Notes under the pieces: model-generated
Told to the model about the DNA's origin: nothing
Database searches by the model: none
Seen by the model: only the letters and a program-made list of their open reading frames with translations
Position numbers and translations under genes: made by a program
Origin: Pseudoalteromonas denitrificans DSM 6059
GTDB taxonomy: Bacteria; Pseudomonadota; Gammaproteobacteria; Enterobacterales; Alteromonadaceae
Direction: 5' to 3'
Length of the DNA: 64,000 nt
Assembly: GCF_900112265.1 (NCBI RefSeq)
Contig: NZ_FOLO01000001.1
Location: 207,963-271,962 of the forward strand
In this document: positions 46,009-55,433 of the stretch, piece after piece
Layout of the letters: each line of letters opens with the position of its first letter
How positions within the stretch are numbered: the first letter of the stretch is position 1

Positions 46009-47838
46009 TTATTTTGAAGCAATATATTGATCTACAAAGTTTTCAAGTACATTGAGTGGTAAAGGTCCATTCTTAAGTACAACATCATGAAATTCACGAA
46101 TATCAAATTTATTACCTAGCTTCTCTTTTGCCATTTTACGAAGTTCTAAAATTTTCAGCATGCCAATTTTATAAGCAGTTGCTTGTGAAGGCATTACGAT
46201 ATGACGCTCAACCATTTTAATGCCGTCAGAAGTGGCATTTGGCGTATTATTTACATAATAGTCTATACCTTCTTGGCGAGTCCATTTCATAGCGTGAATA
46301 CCAGTATCAACAACTAAACGACATGCACGCCATAATTCCATTGATAGACGGCCAAAATCTGAATATGGGTCTGAATATAACCCCATTTCTTTTGGTAAAA
46401 ATTCAGAATATAAGCCCCAACCTTCAACATAAGCGGTATAACGACCAAATTTTCTAAACTTAGGCATATCTTCAAGCTCTTGCGCTATCGCAATTTGCAT
46501 GTGATGGCCTGGGATGCCTTCATGATAAGCAAGCGCTTCCATTTGGTAAGTTGGCATTGCTTCCATATCGTATAAATTGGCGTAGTAGTAACCAGGGCGT
46601 GAACCATCAGGGGCTGGTTGCTGATAGAAGGCTTTACCGGCAGCTTTTTCACGGAATGCTTCAACGCGCTTAACAACAAGATCTGCTTTAGGTTTTACAA
46701 TAAATAGCTCATCTAAGCGGGATTTCATTGTATCAATCATATTTACAGCACCATCTAAGTACTCTTGTTTTCCTGCTTCTGTATTTGGTAAATAAAACTG
46801 TTTATCTGTTTTCATAAATTGCATAAAGGCTTTTAAATCGCCTTTAAAGCCAACTTTATCTTTTATGATACGCATTTCATCATGAATGCGCGTCACTTCA
46901 CTTAACCCTATATTATGAATTTTTTCAGCTGTTAAATCTGTTGTGGTTGTGCGTGCTAGAGCATTGTTGTAAAAGTCTTTACCGTTTGGAAACTTCCAAG
47001 CTCCGTCTTTATTGTCAGCACGAATTTCAAGGGTTTTGATATATGAAATTAATTTCTCGTATGCTGGTTTTATTGCTGATTCTAAGCTTTTAGTTGCTTG
47101 TGAAATAAGCATATCTTTTTCAGATTGCTTCACTTCAAGTTTATTAACTTTACGTTTAAAGTCAGCTAATAAAGTTGAATCCTCACCTGATTCAAAAGGT
47201 GCACCTTTTATGATATTTTTACTTGATTCAATAACATGAGGAAAAACAAATTTAGGAGCTATAATACCTTTTTTTGCTCTGATCTCTAAGTCTTCTTCTA
47301 ATTGTGCAAATACACTTGGTACACCATTTAAACGCGATATATAAGCTTTAGCATCGGATATATTTGAAATTTGGTGTTGGTTGATTAAAAATGCCGGGAT
47401 CATAGAATGTGTACCGTACATTTGATTAACCGGATAAGTATGAAAACGCCATTTAAAGTCGGCGATTGTATCTTCTAGGTTCTGCTTCATTAAGTCGTAG
47501 CTTACTTTTGTGGCAGCATCTAATTTGTCGTAATTTATTGCATTTAAAGTAGCTAGGTCTTTTTTAGTGAGAGCAAAGTCTTCTAAAGTTCTCGCTTCAG
47601 AACCATCATCCCACTTATCATAATCTTTCTTAATACCCATATATGATTGATACACAGGGCTGCGCATCACTTCACGCGTAAATGACTCTTCAAAAAAGGC
47701 ATTGGCTTTTTGTGACTCAGTTTGGGTGGTTTGTACTGTGTCAGTAGCTTTATCGGTTGAATTTGTAGTTTGAGTTTGTAGACAACCCGTTAATAAAACG
47801 GTACTGATTGCTGTTGCAATAAGTGTGAACTTGAGCAT
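46009..47838 (-). CDS. DUF885 family lipoprotein, putative metallopeptidase
   Basis: This is a 609-residue protein with a lipoprotein signal (STVLLTGC-LQTQ). Family members are M32-like, possibly peptidase-type hydrolases. The candidate metal site is YHEGIPGHHMQIA, an HExxxxH-like arrangement. Other family segments are YVEGWGLYSEFLPKEMG and PSQATAYKIGMLKI. It is likely anchored in the periplasm or outer membrane. The substrate is unknown. Confidence 0.85.
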   Translation of the reverse strand: MLKFTLIATAISTVLLTGCLQTQTTNSTDKATDTVQTTQTESQKANAFFEESFTREVMRSPVYQSYMGIKKDYDKWDDGSEARTLEDFALTKKDLATLNAINYDKLDAATKVSYDLMKQNLEDTIADFKWRFHTYPVNQMYGTHSMIPAFLINQHQISNISDAKAYISRLNGVPSVFAQLEEDLEIRAKKGIIAPKFVFPHVIESSKNIIKGAPFESGEDSTLLADFKRKVNKLEVKQSEKDMLISQATKSLESAIKPAYEKLISYIKTLEIRADNKDGAWKFPNGKDFYNNALARTTTTDLTAEKIHNIGLSEVTRIHDEMRIIKDKVGFKGDLKAFMQFMKTDKQFYLPNTEAGKQEYLDGAVNMIDTMKSRLDELFIVKPKADLVVKRVEAFREKAAGKAFYQQPAPDGSRPGYYYANLYDMEAMPTYQMEALAYHEGIPGHHMQIAIAQELEDMPKFRKFGRYTAYVEGWGLYSEFLPKEMGLYSDPYSDFGRLSMELWRACRLVVDTGIHAMKWTRQEGIDYYVNNTPNATSDGIKMVERHIVMPSQATAYKIGMLKILELRKMAKEKLGNKFDIREFHDVVLKNGPLPLNVLENFVDQYIASK

Positions 47839-47936
47839 GACTTAACCTTTTTATCTTTATGTGAAGAGTATTATTTGAGGATATTGTATATACCCTCATT
47901 TTAAAACCCAGCAGAATTTTGTAACGAATCTTATCG

Positions 47937-49103
47937 TCAGACAAATAATTCTAACAAATCGTTTAAGTAGCGGTGGCCTTTTGCGGTGACTTGCCATTGA
48001 GGTGCGTTGTTTTGAGTTAAAGAGTGTGCAATTAAGCCCTGTTTTTTTGCTTTGTCGAAAGCTTGATCGACCACTTTAAGTGACAAACCGGTTAAATCAC
48101 TAAATTCACTTTGGTTAAACGCTTCAAATAAGCGCAAGCGGTTCATAAAAAACTCAAAAGGTAACTCATCTTGTGCTACAGACCACTTGTTAAATAAATA
48201 ACTTTTAGTTTGTTCTGTTTCACTTGGTGCCATATAACCTTTAGGGTGTTTAATTTTAACTGTTCTTAATATTTTATTTTGCACCGGCAGCGTTATTTTA
48301 CCATGAGCACCACAACCTATCCCTAAATAGTCTCCAAAACGCCAATAATTTAAATTATGCTGGCATTGATATTCTTCCAAGCTATATCCAGATATTTCAT
48401 ATTGCTGGTAACCGGCCTCTTGTAATAATAAATGACCTTGCTCTTGAATATCCCATAGAGCGTCATCTTCAGGCAGTTTAGGTGGGCGTGAATGAAATTG
48501 TGTATTTTCTTCTATTGTGAGTTGATACCAAGAAATATGCTTAGGTTTTAGTGCAATTATTTTTTCTAAATCCCCTAATGCATCCTCTAAGCTTTGCCCT
48601 GGTAAACCATGCATTAAATCAAGATTAAAACTATTTAAACCGGATGTTTTTGCTTGTTCAGCTGCTTTAATTGCTTCATCAGCATCATGAATGCGACCAA
48701 GGGCCTTAAGTTTGTCATTTTGCATACTTTGTATGCCAATAGATATACGGTTGACACCTGCTCTAACATAGCCTTTAAAACGGCCTGTTTCTACTGTGCC
48801 TGGATTCGCTTCTAAAGTGATCTCTATATTCTTTTCAAAAGGGATCATTTTTTTGATGCCAGACAGCAAATCAGCGATGGCTTTTTCTGTCATTAAACTT
48901 GGTGTACCACCGCCAATAAATATAGATTTTAAATATCGCCCTTGCACATAGTGTAAGTCTTGTTTTAAATCATTGAGTAAATCTTGAATGTAGTCAGATT
49001 CAGGTATTTCTCCTTTTTGGCTATGACTGTTGAAGTCACAATAAGGACATTTTTGTACACACCATGGTATATGCACATATAAACTTAATGCAGGTAATAT
49101 CAT
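47937..49103 (-). CDS. hemW: Radical SAM haem chaperone HemW
   Basis: HemW binds haem and inserts it into target proteins; it was long annotated as an oxygen-independent coproporphyrinogen oxidase. The 388-residue protein has the radical-SAM cysteines in CVQKCPYC (Cys15, Cys19, Cys22), then IFIGGGTPSLM, ITLEANPGT and RISIGIQS. The C-terminal HemN-like part includes LGIGCGAHG. It begins two bases after the rdgB stop, as in many gammaproteobacteria. Confidence 0.94.
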   Translation of the reverse strand: MILPALSLYVHIPWCVQKCPYCDFNSHSQKGEIPESDYIQDLLNDLKQDLHYVQGRYLKSIFIGGGTPSLMTEKAIADLLSGIKKMIPFEKNIEITLEANPGTVETGRFKGYVRAGVNRISIGIQSMQNDKLKALGRIHDADEAIKAAEQAKTSGLNSFNLDLMHGLPGQSLEDALGDLEKIIALKPKHISWYQLTIEENTQFHSRPPKLPEDDALWDIQEQGHLLLQEAGYQQYEISGYSLEEYQCQHNLNYWRFGDYLGIGCGAHGKITLPVQNKILRTVKIKHPKGYMAPSETEQTKSYLFNKWSVAQDELPFEFFMNRLRLFEAFNQSEFSDLTGLSLKVVDQAFDKAKKQGLIAHSLTQNNAPQWQVTAKGHRYLNDLLELFV

Positions 49104-49105
49104 AT

Positions 49106-49708
49106 TTATGCTTGTAACTTATTTTGTAATAAAACTAATAATTGCTTAAGTGCTTTCCCTCTATGGCTTAAGGTGTTTTTTGTAGCCTTATCTAATTCGG
49201 CTGAAGTGACACCTTTCTCTGGGACATAAAAAACAGGATCATAACCAAAGCCATTGAGACCACTTGCCTCAATTGTAATTCTTCCCTCCCAAAAACCTTG
49301 ACAAATTAAAGGTGTAGGATCATCTGCATGGCGCATTAAAACTAATACACACCAAAACCTTGCAGTACGTTTTTCAGCGGGAACAGCTTCTAGATCTGAT
49401 AGTAATTTTATAATATTGTCTTTATCGTTGGCATCGTTTCCTGCAAAACGCGCAGAATATATACCTGGTGCTCCGTTCAAAGCATCGACTTCAAGTCCTG
49501 AGTCATCGGCAATCACAGGTAGTCCTGTAATTTTTGCTGCATGTCGTGCTTTGATTATCGCATTCTCAACAAAAGTAGTGCCAGTTTCAGCTACTTCTGG
49601 CACATTAAATTCACTTTGTGGCAGTACTTCGATATTTAAAGAGCCTAACATATCGCTTAACTCTTTAACTTTCCCTAAGTTACCAGTTGCTAATACTAAT
49701 TTATTCAT
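49106..49708 (-). CDS. rdgB: dITP/XTP pyrophosphatase
   Basis: RdgB hydrolyses deaminated purine nucleotides such as dITP and XTP and keeps them out of DNA. The 200-residue Ham1/RdgB protein has LVLATGNLGKVKEL at the start, GLPVIADDSGLEVDAL and GAPGIYSARFAG, then GFGYDPVFYVPE and the C-terminal LSHRGKALK. All key residues appear present. Confidence 0.96.
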   Translation of the reverse strand: MNKLVLATGNLGKVKELSDMLGSLNIEVLPQSEFNVPEVAETGTTFVENAIIKARHAAKITGLPVIADDSGLEVDALNGAPGIYSARFAGNDANDKDNIIKLLSDLEAVPAEKRTARFWCVLVLMRHADDPTPLICQGFWEGRITIEASGLNGFGYDPVFYVPEKGVTSAELDKATKNTLSHRGKALKQLLVLLQNKLQA

Positions 49709-49760
49709 GAAAAACTACATCATTAATTACTCATAATGTTGATCATACTGATGACTATTT

Positions 49761-49783
49761 TAAAAAGCTATTTAAAATAGCTT
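49761..49783 (-). terminator. Terminator overlapping the DUF350 stop codon
   Basis: On the minus strand AAGCTATTT pairs with AAATAGCTT and is followed by TTTAAAA. The TAA of the DUF350 gene lies at the loop. It would end that transcript before rdgB. Confidence 0.5.
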
Positions 49784-50659
49784 AACTAATAATAAACCGA
49801 CGGCAATATAAACGGCTAACTCTATGCTTGCAATGCCAATATTATCTTGTTGGTCAATTTCAGATTCGGTATTTATTTTTGGTAATGCTAAGCGTATGGC
49901 TAGTGCGCTTAAAAATTGCTGCAGAAAAATCAAAATACCACAGTGAAGTGCAACCATAAGTAAATTTTCGACCATTTTACCTGGAAAGTAGTTTGTGCTT
50001 GCTAAACCTGCATAAATGGCCAAACAAGTTCCTAAGGTTTGTCCGCCATAACGCAAACCCAGTGAAATGTTTTCAAACTTAAATTGATTTTGTAAAGAAC
50101 TACCTTGGTTAGCTTTACTAAATAAGTACTCATGCCAACGGCTATTTAAGTACAGAAAAAATTGGAGTTGAATAAAAGTAACGGCAAGTATGAGTAAACC
50201 ATCTAAACTTTGTGCATGCGACCAATTATATAAACCCAGAATAAGCACTCCATTACCTATCATGACGCCTGATTCAACTAATGCCGCACAGATATTTTTA
50301 TGCTGAATTTCTTTTTCTTCGTTAAAATCTTTTAAGATAATTTTAGCGTGGATACTTTTACCTAAATGTATATAGGCAAATGCAAAAACCATAAGGAAAA
50401 AGCCATAAATAGCGTCAGCTTGAATGTCAGTAAAACTTAAATTTTTAAATAAAAAACCGGTTACAACCAGTACAGTAAATAATGTTGCAGCATAACTTAT
50501 ACCCATAGCAAAGTTATCTTTTTGTGCAAGTTCTCTGCGTAAGCCATGCGGAGATTTGTTTTTTATTATTGAACGAACAATTAAAATTACCAATAAGGCC
50601 AGAATAAAAGAACAGGAAAGAGCGATAAATGCTTGATTTGAAAGAGTGATATAATCCAT
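49772..50659 (-). CDS. DUF350 family membrane protein
   Basis: This is a 295-residue inner-membrane protein with eight or so hydrophobic segments that fall into repeated DUF350-type units of two spans each. Charged loops (EEKEIQHKN, INTESEIDQQDN) separate them. The family is uncharacterised; short members occur beside other membrane or transport genes. It starts 58 bases from the divergent glnE. Confidence 0.72.
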   Translation of the reverse strand: MDYITLSNQAFIALSCSFILALLVILIVRSIIKNKSPHGLRRELAQKDNFAMGISYAATLFTVLVVTGFLFKNLSFTDIQADAIYGFFLMVFAFAYIHLGKSIHAKIILKDFNEEKEIQHKNICAALVESGVMIGNGVLILGLYNWSHAQSLDGLLILAVTFIQLQFFLYLNSRWHEYLFSKANQGSSLQNQFKFENISLGLRYGGQTLGTCLAIYAGLASTNYFPGKMVENLLMVALHCGILIFLQQFLSALAIRLALPKINTESEIDQQDNIGIASIELAVYIAVGLLLVKLF

Positions 50660-50717
50660 AGTGTGGTGCTATCGTATTCGAATCATCAGATTTTATATGA
50701 ATTTTTTGGAGAAATAT

Positions 50718-53585
50718 ATGTCGATTAACTTGTCTGAGTCTTTGTATCAATTAGGGTTAAAACGTTTTGTTGAAATTTATCCCAATCAAGTTAATGATAA
50801 AATTGATGATAGTGCTAAAAATTTACCTATATTACAGCTGCTTGCTTTAAGTGATTTTGCTTATAAAACCTTGGTAAAAACGCCAGAATTAAAAACCTGG
50901 TTATTAGATACACAAGAAATAAAAAAAATCGATATCTTACCTGTTTTAACTGATGATCAAATGTTAAATGAAACAGATCAAACATGTTTTAAATTATTAA
51001 GAGAATATCGTAGTCGTTATTGGCTTAAGGTGGCATTTTTAGATTTAGTTTTAAAAAAACCAATAGAAGATAGTATTCATTATATTTCAAAATTGTCAGA
51101 TGCTTTAATTTATTCTGCTTACCTATGGGCATATCAACAAGTTTCAAAAATAAATGGAAAACCACTCAATGAAGCCGGTGAAGCGATGCCTATGCTCATT
51201 TTAGGTATGGGAAAACTAGGAGGGTTTGAACTTAATTATTCATCTGATATTGATTTGATTTTTAGTTACCCTGAACACTGTGAAACACAAGGTGGCAGGC
51301 GATGTATTGAAGCACAAGTTTTTTTTACTAAAGTATCACAGAAACTAATTTCAGCTTTAAATCAGGTGACTCCCGATGGTCAAGTTTTCAGAGTTGATAT
51401 GCGATTACGGCCTTTTGGTGATAGTGGACCTTTGGTACTCAGCTTTAGTGCGATGGAAGATTACTATCAGGAGCAAGGCCGTGATTGGGAACGTTATGCC
51501 ATGCTCAAAGGTCGATTACTCAAATGCCCTATAAAAAAAATGTTACCTGATTTTGAAACTGCATATAGGACTGAATTTTATGCTTTATTAAGACCCTTTG
51601 TTTATCGCCGATATATTGATTTTTCAGTGATTGAATCTCTTCGTAAAATGAAATCTATGATAGCACAAGAAGTGAGGCGTAAAGGCCTTAAAGGGAATAT
51701 CAAATTGGGGGCTGGTGGTATTCGAGAGGTTGAATTTGTAGTGCAAGCTTTTCAGATGATAAGAGGTGGTAGGGATGTAAATCTACAAACACAATCTTTA
51801 CTAAAAGCACTTGAACACTTAGTTGAATTGGGGGCCTTAGAAGATAAAAATGCACAAAATTTAAAACAAGGGTATTTATACTTAAGAAAAATTGAACAAT
51901 ATTTACAAATTTTCGATAACGAACAAACTCAAACATTACCAATAGATGAAATAAATCAACAACGCCTGACCTTTTTGCTGGCTAAACCTGATTACAAAGC
52001 CGTGATAGGTGAAGTTTCAAGTGTTATGAGTGATATTCATTGTGAATTTGACCTTATGGTAGGAGCTGAAAAAGAAGTTCTAGATGATGATCTAGCCTTA
52101 TATGAAGATTTGTGGATAAATGCAGATTTTAGTTCATTAAATAATGATGGTTTTTCAGATGAAGAACAGGTTTTATGGCAAAGTGAGTTAACCGAATTTA
52201 AACAACAATTAATAAAAATAAAAATAGGGGGTCGTGGTAGAGATACCCTTGATAAATTAATGCCCAGAATATTGGAGCAGTTAATTTTGGCTGGTGCTAA
52301 TCAACATATCGGCGTTAATATTTTTAGTTTGATAAATAAGGTCATTTTAAAAGTGGCTTCGAGAACAGCTTATCTTGAATTACTTTTTGAAAATCAAGGT
52401 ACTTTAAAACAATTAGTGTCACTTTGTAGTCACAGTAAATGGATAGGTGAGCAGCTTGCACGTTATCCTATTCTCTTAGATGAGTTGATTGACCCAGCTG
52501 TTTTATATCAACCTTTAGAGCTTGATGCTTATAAAGATGAAATTCGCCAGTATTTTTTACGAATAGATAGTGATGATTTAGAACAACAAATGGAAGCACT
52601 ACGACAGTTTAAGCAAGCTTATCAGTTAAGAATTGCAGCAGCGGATGCAACAGGTGTGCTTGATATTATGAATGTCAGTAACCATTTAACGGCACTCTCA
52701 GAGGCGATTGTAGAGCAAAGTGTATTGTTGGCATGGCAACAAATGATTGAACGCTTTGGTTATCCGCAAGATGCAACCGATGAAGATAAAGGTTTTGCAG
52801 TTATCGCCTATGGTAAAGCGGGGGGCATTGAGCTGGGTTATGGTTCGGATCTTGATCTTGTCTTCTTACATAATTGTCTCGGAAATTCGTCAACAAACGG
52901 AGCTAAACAAATTGATTCTCGTCAATTTTATTTAAAACTGGCACAAAGATTAATGCATTTATTTAATACGCGAACAGCTTCAGGGATTTTATATGAATTA
53001 GATACTCGTTTGCGCCCTGAGGGAACTTCAGGATTATTAGCTATTAATATTGAAACCTTTGCTGAATATCAATTAAAAGAAGCTTGGACATGGGAGCATC
53101 AAGCTTTGGTACGAGCGCGAATGATCTTTGGTCAAAGCGATTTAGAATCAAGATTTCATGATATTAGAAAACAAATTTTAAGTTTACCTAGAAATAAAAA
53201 TGAACTACAAATGGAAGTTGCAAAAATGCGAGAAAAAATGCGTAAACATTTAGCTAAAGGCAATAATGAATTTTTCGACTTAAAGCAAGATAAAGGCGGT
53301 ATGGCTGATATTGAATTTATTGCGCAGTTTTTAGTTTTAGCAAATAGCCACAATCAGGAAAAAATGATGTTTTATCCTGATAATATCCGTATTTTTAAAA
53401 CTGCGGGAAAAATTGGTTTAATTTCGGTAGAAAAAGGCGAACAACTTATTAAAGCTTATTGTGATTATAGAGATCAATATCATTTATTAAGTTTACGACA
53501 ACAAGATAAACTTGTAAGTAAGGCAAATATTGAACAGCATAAATATAATGTTTATCAGGCATGGCAAGAGATTATCGGATTTTAG
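50718..53585 (+). CDS. glnE: Bifunctional glutamine synthetase adenylyltransferase/deadenylase
   Basis: GlnE attaches AMP to glutamine synthetase and removes it, tuning nitrogen assimilation. The protein has two nucleotidyltransferase domains: one around GMGKLGGFELNYSSD from residue 163 (deadenylase) and one around AYGKAGGIELGYGSD from residue 698 (adenylylase), joined by a regulatory helical region. ATG 50718 has TTGGAG upstream and gives the length of about 955 residues; the frame opens earlier, at 50661, without a ribosome site. Confidence 0.95.
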   Translation: MSINLSESLYQLGLKRFVEIYPNQVNDKIDDSAKNLPILQLLALSDFAYKTLVKTPELKTWLLDTQEIKKIDILPVLTDDQMLNETDQTCFKLLREYRSRYWLKVAFLDLVLKKPIEDSIHYISKLSDALIYSAYLWAYQQVSKINGKPLNEAGEAMPMLILGMGKLGGFELNYSSDIDLIFSYPEHCETQGGRRCIEAQVFFTKVSQKLISALNQVTPDGQVFRVDMRLRPFGDSGPLVLSFSAMEDYYQEQGRDWERYAMLKGRLLKCPIKKMLPDFETAYRTEFYALLRPFVYRRYIDFSVIESLRKMKSMIAQEVRRKGLKGNIKLGAGGIREVEFVVQAFQMIRGGRDVNLQTQSLLKALEHLVELGALEDKNAQNLKQGYLYLRKIEQYLQIFDNEQTQTLPIDEINQQRLTFLLAKPDYKAVIGEVSSVMSDIHCEFDLMVGAEKEVLDDDLALYEDLWINADFSSLNNDGFSDEEQVLWQSELTEFKQQLIKIKIGGRGRDTLDKLMPRILEQLILAGANQHIGVNIFSLINKVILKVASRTAYLELLFENQGTLKQLVSLCSHSKWIGEQLARYPILLDELIDPAVLYQPLELDAYKDEIRQYFLRIDSDDLEQQMEALRQFKQAYQLRIAAADATGVLDIMNVSNHLTALSEAIVEQSVLLAWQQMIERFGYPQDATDEDKGFAVIAYGKAGGIELGYGSDLDLVFLHNCLGNSSTNGAKQIDSRQFYLKLAQRLMHLFNTRTASGILYELDTRLRPEGTSGLLAINIETFAEYQLKEAWTWEHQALVRARMIFGQSDLESRFHDIRKQILSLPRNKNELQMEVAKMREKMRKHLAKGNNEFFDLKQDKGGMADIEFIAQFLVLANSHNQEKMMFYPDNIRIFKTAGKIGLISVEKGEQLIKAYCDYRDQYHLLSLRQQDKLVSKANIEQHKYNVYQAWQEIIGF

Positions 53586-53731
53586 ATTCAAAGGCATACT
53601 TCAAGGGTTTAATCACACTAAGGTAGTCGAAATTAAAGTTGAAAACCATTTTGAGTTTTACGCAGAGTCACGAGAGTTAAAATCCGATATAGGTTTGAAA
53701 TCATATTCATTCCAAACCATGATTTACAATA

Positions 53732-54310
53732 TTACATTGTGGCCTTGATGCAGTTTTCACGAACGAACAAAGAGGGTTTTTCAGTTATAACAGCCGCACG
53801 ATGTTTATAACAGAAGAAAGTTTTAACATCATACTCAAAGTCGCTATCTATCGCTTTTCCTACTTGATACAAAGTAGCTACAAAGTTATTTTCAACTCTG
53901 AAATTATGTTTTACTTTATAATCTTTATTTAAATACCAATAAAATGCAATACCTTCATCTTTTGCATATTGATTCATAATTGATTTGAGCATTTTACCAG
54001 ACTCGAAGCGTCGGCTTTGCACTGTGCCTCTCCATTTTGCCGTAGAAGGTCTTACTATTTCAGCGCGTTCTTTCAATGCCGTTGTTAGTTTTGTTGTAGG
54101 CATTTTTATATCTTTAACAAAATCACTACCAGCAGATACTCGATCTAAAGAACCACGAATTGATGCATAAAAACTAGATAAACCATCTGCCGCAGCATTG
54201 GATTTTTTTTCTTTCGAGGGGGTGTAGAGAGGACCGTCGGCTAATAGAAAATAAGCCGCTGCAGCAATTAAAATAATTGCTAAAGATAAATGTTTAATCC
54301 AAAACCACAT
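53732..54310 (-). CDS. Membrane-anchored protein with TcpQ-like C-terminal region
   Basis: This is a 192-residue protein with one N-terminal membrane span (residues 7-24) and a periplasmic body. The last 80 residues (KMLKSIMNQYAKDEGIAFYWYLNKDYKV, given as about 102-129, then a beta-rich end with two Cys, FFCYKHRAAV and VRENC) recall the TcpQ domain of toxin-coregulated-pilus biosynthesis proteins. No other pilus genes stand beside it. The assignment rests on pattern only. Confidence 0.5.
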   Translation of the reverse strand: MWFWIKHLSLAIILIAAAAYFLLADGPLYTPSKEKKSNAAADGLSSFYASIRGSLDRVSAGSDFVKDIKMPTTKLTTALKERAEIVRPSTAKWRGTVQSRRFESGKMLKSIMNQYAKDEGIAFYWYLNKDYKVKHNFRVENNFVATLYQVGKAIDSDFEYDVKTFFCYKHRAAVITEKPSLFVRENCIKATM

Positions 54311-54392
54311 AATAAGGAAAAGCTCTCAATAAAGGGAATCGCCATATTAACATTTTTTTTATGTCGATCAATCCCCTCCAAGAATCGCTTTT

Positions 54393-55319
54393 TTATTTGT
54401 AAACCGAAGGTGCGTTTTTGTCTGGGCGGGTTTTAAAGCGTCTATGGAGCCACATATATTGCTCAGGTGCATTATTAATCGCATATTCAATATGTTGATT
54501 GATTTTGGTTAAATCGGTTTTACTATCGTCAGTTGGAAAGTTTTCAAATATAGGAGTTATTTCAATATCATATTTACCATCGGTTGTTCGCTTACTGCTA
54601 AAACCTATGGTTTCACAATTTTTACTTGAAGCAAATAAAGTAGTACCGGTAGTGGTTGCCGTTTCTGTCATTGCAAAAAAGGGAACGAATTCACAACGTT
54701 TTCTTCCGTAATCTTGATCGGGTAAGTAATAACATAATTTTTGTTTGCTCAGTGCTTTTAATAAACCTTTAACGTCTTTTTTGCCTATAAGGTATTCATT
54801 GGAACGTAAGCGCCCTTTAGTCATAAAGTATTCAATTAAAGGGTTATTGTGAGGACGATAAAAGCCAACACCATTTTGTGAAACGCCCATCATGCGGCCA
54901 GACATCTCCAAATGAAGCATATGGGGTACTAAAAGTAAAACTCCTTTACCAGACTCTTGTGCTTTTTTTATATGCTCAAATCCTTTAATGTCTCCATGGT
55001 GACGCTTTACGCGCCACTCGGGCCACCACCATGCCATACCAGATTCAAATACTGCTATGCCTGTATTTTCTAAACTTTGAAGAACAAGAGCTGATTGTTG
55101 TGTTTTTGGCATTTCAGGAAAACATAATTCGATGTTTCGTTGTGCTATGTGTTTACGCTTTTTAAAATACTTATGTAGTAAGCGGCCTAGCCCCTTGCCC
55201 ATGGCTATTTGAAACTTGAAAGGTAGCCAAGAAATGACATATAAAATAGCAGTACCAAGCCAAGTTAGCCAAAATTTAGGATGTAAAAAGTATAATTTAA
55301 ATTTAGGATCTTTAACCAC
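54393..55319 (-). CDS. Lipid A biosynthesis acyltransferase, LpxL/LpxM type
   Basis: This inner-membrane enzyme adds a secondary acyl chain to lipid A precursors. The 308-residue protein has an N-terminal membrane segment, the catalytic HX4E in PHMLHLE (about residue 130) and the family stretches GVGFYRPHNNPLIEYFM, YYLPDQDYG and EYAINNAPEQYMWLHRRFKTRP (about 275-296). I cannot separate LpxL, LpxM and LpxP from sequence alone, so no symbol is given. Confidence 0.9.
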   Translation of the reverse strand: MVKDPKFKLYFLHPKFWLTWLGTAILYVISWLPFKFQIAMGKGLGRLLHKYFKKRKHIAQRNIELCFPEMPKTQQSALVLQSLENTGIAVFESGMAWWWPEWRVKRHHGDIKGFEHIKKAQESGKGVLLLVPHMLHLEMSGRMMGVSQNGVGFYRPHNNPLIEYFMTKGRLRSNEYLIGKKDVKGLLKALSKQKLCYYLPDQDYGRKRCEFVPFFAMTETATTTGTTLFASSKNCETIGFSSKRTTDGKYDIEITPIFENFPTDDSKTDLTKINQHIEYAINNAPEQYMWLHRRFKTRPDKNAPSVYK

Positions 55320-55399
55320 AAGGCAACTCTAAGTTAGGTATTAAAAGAGGCAAGAGTATAAACGAGGAAACCAGTTTATTGAAGATAGAGATTAAAACT

Positions 55400-55424
55400 A
55401 AAGGGGAGGTTTATGCTCCCCTTT
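55400..55424 (-). terminator. Terminator after tolC
   Basis: AAAGGGGAG pairs with CTCCCCTTT around a seven-base loop. On the minus strand it is followed by TAGTTTTAAT. Confidence 0.78.
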
Positions 55425-55433
55425 GAATATTTA

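Noticed and set aside
53530..53748. A 72-codon plus-strand frame over the end of glnE and the following gap
   Set aside because: It overlaps glnE, has no ribosome site and runs into the end of the convergent gene. The amino-acid content after 53590 is protein-like, but there is no start for it, so it is not called.
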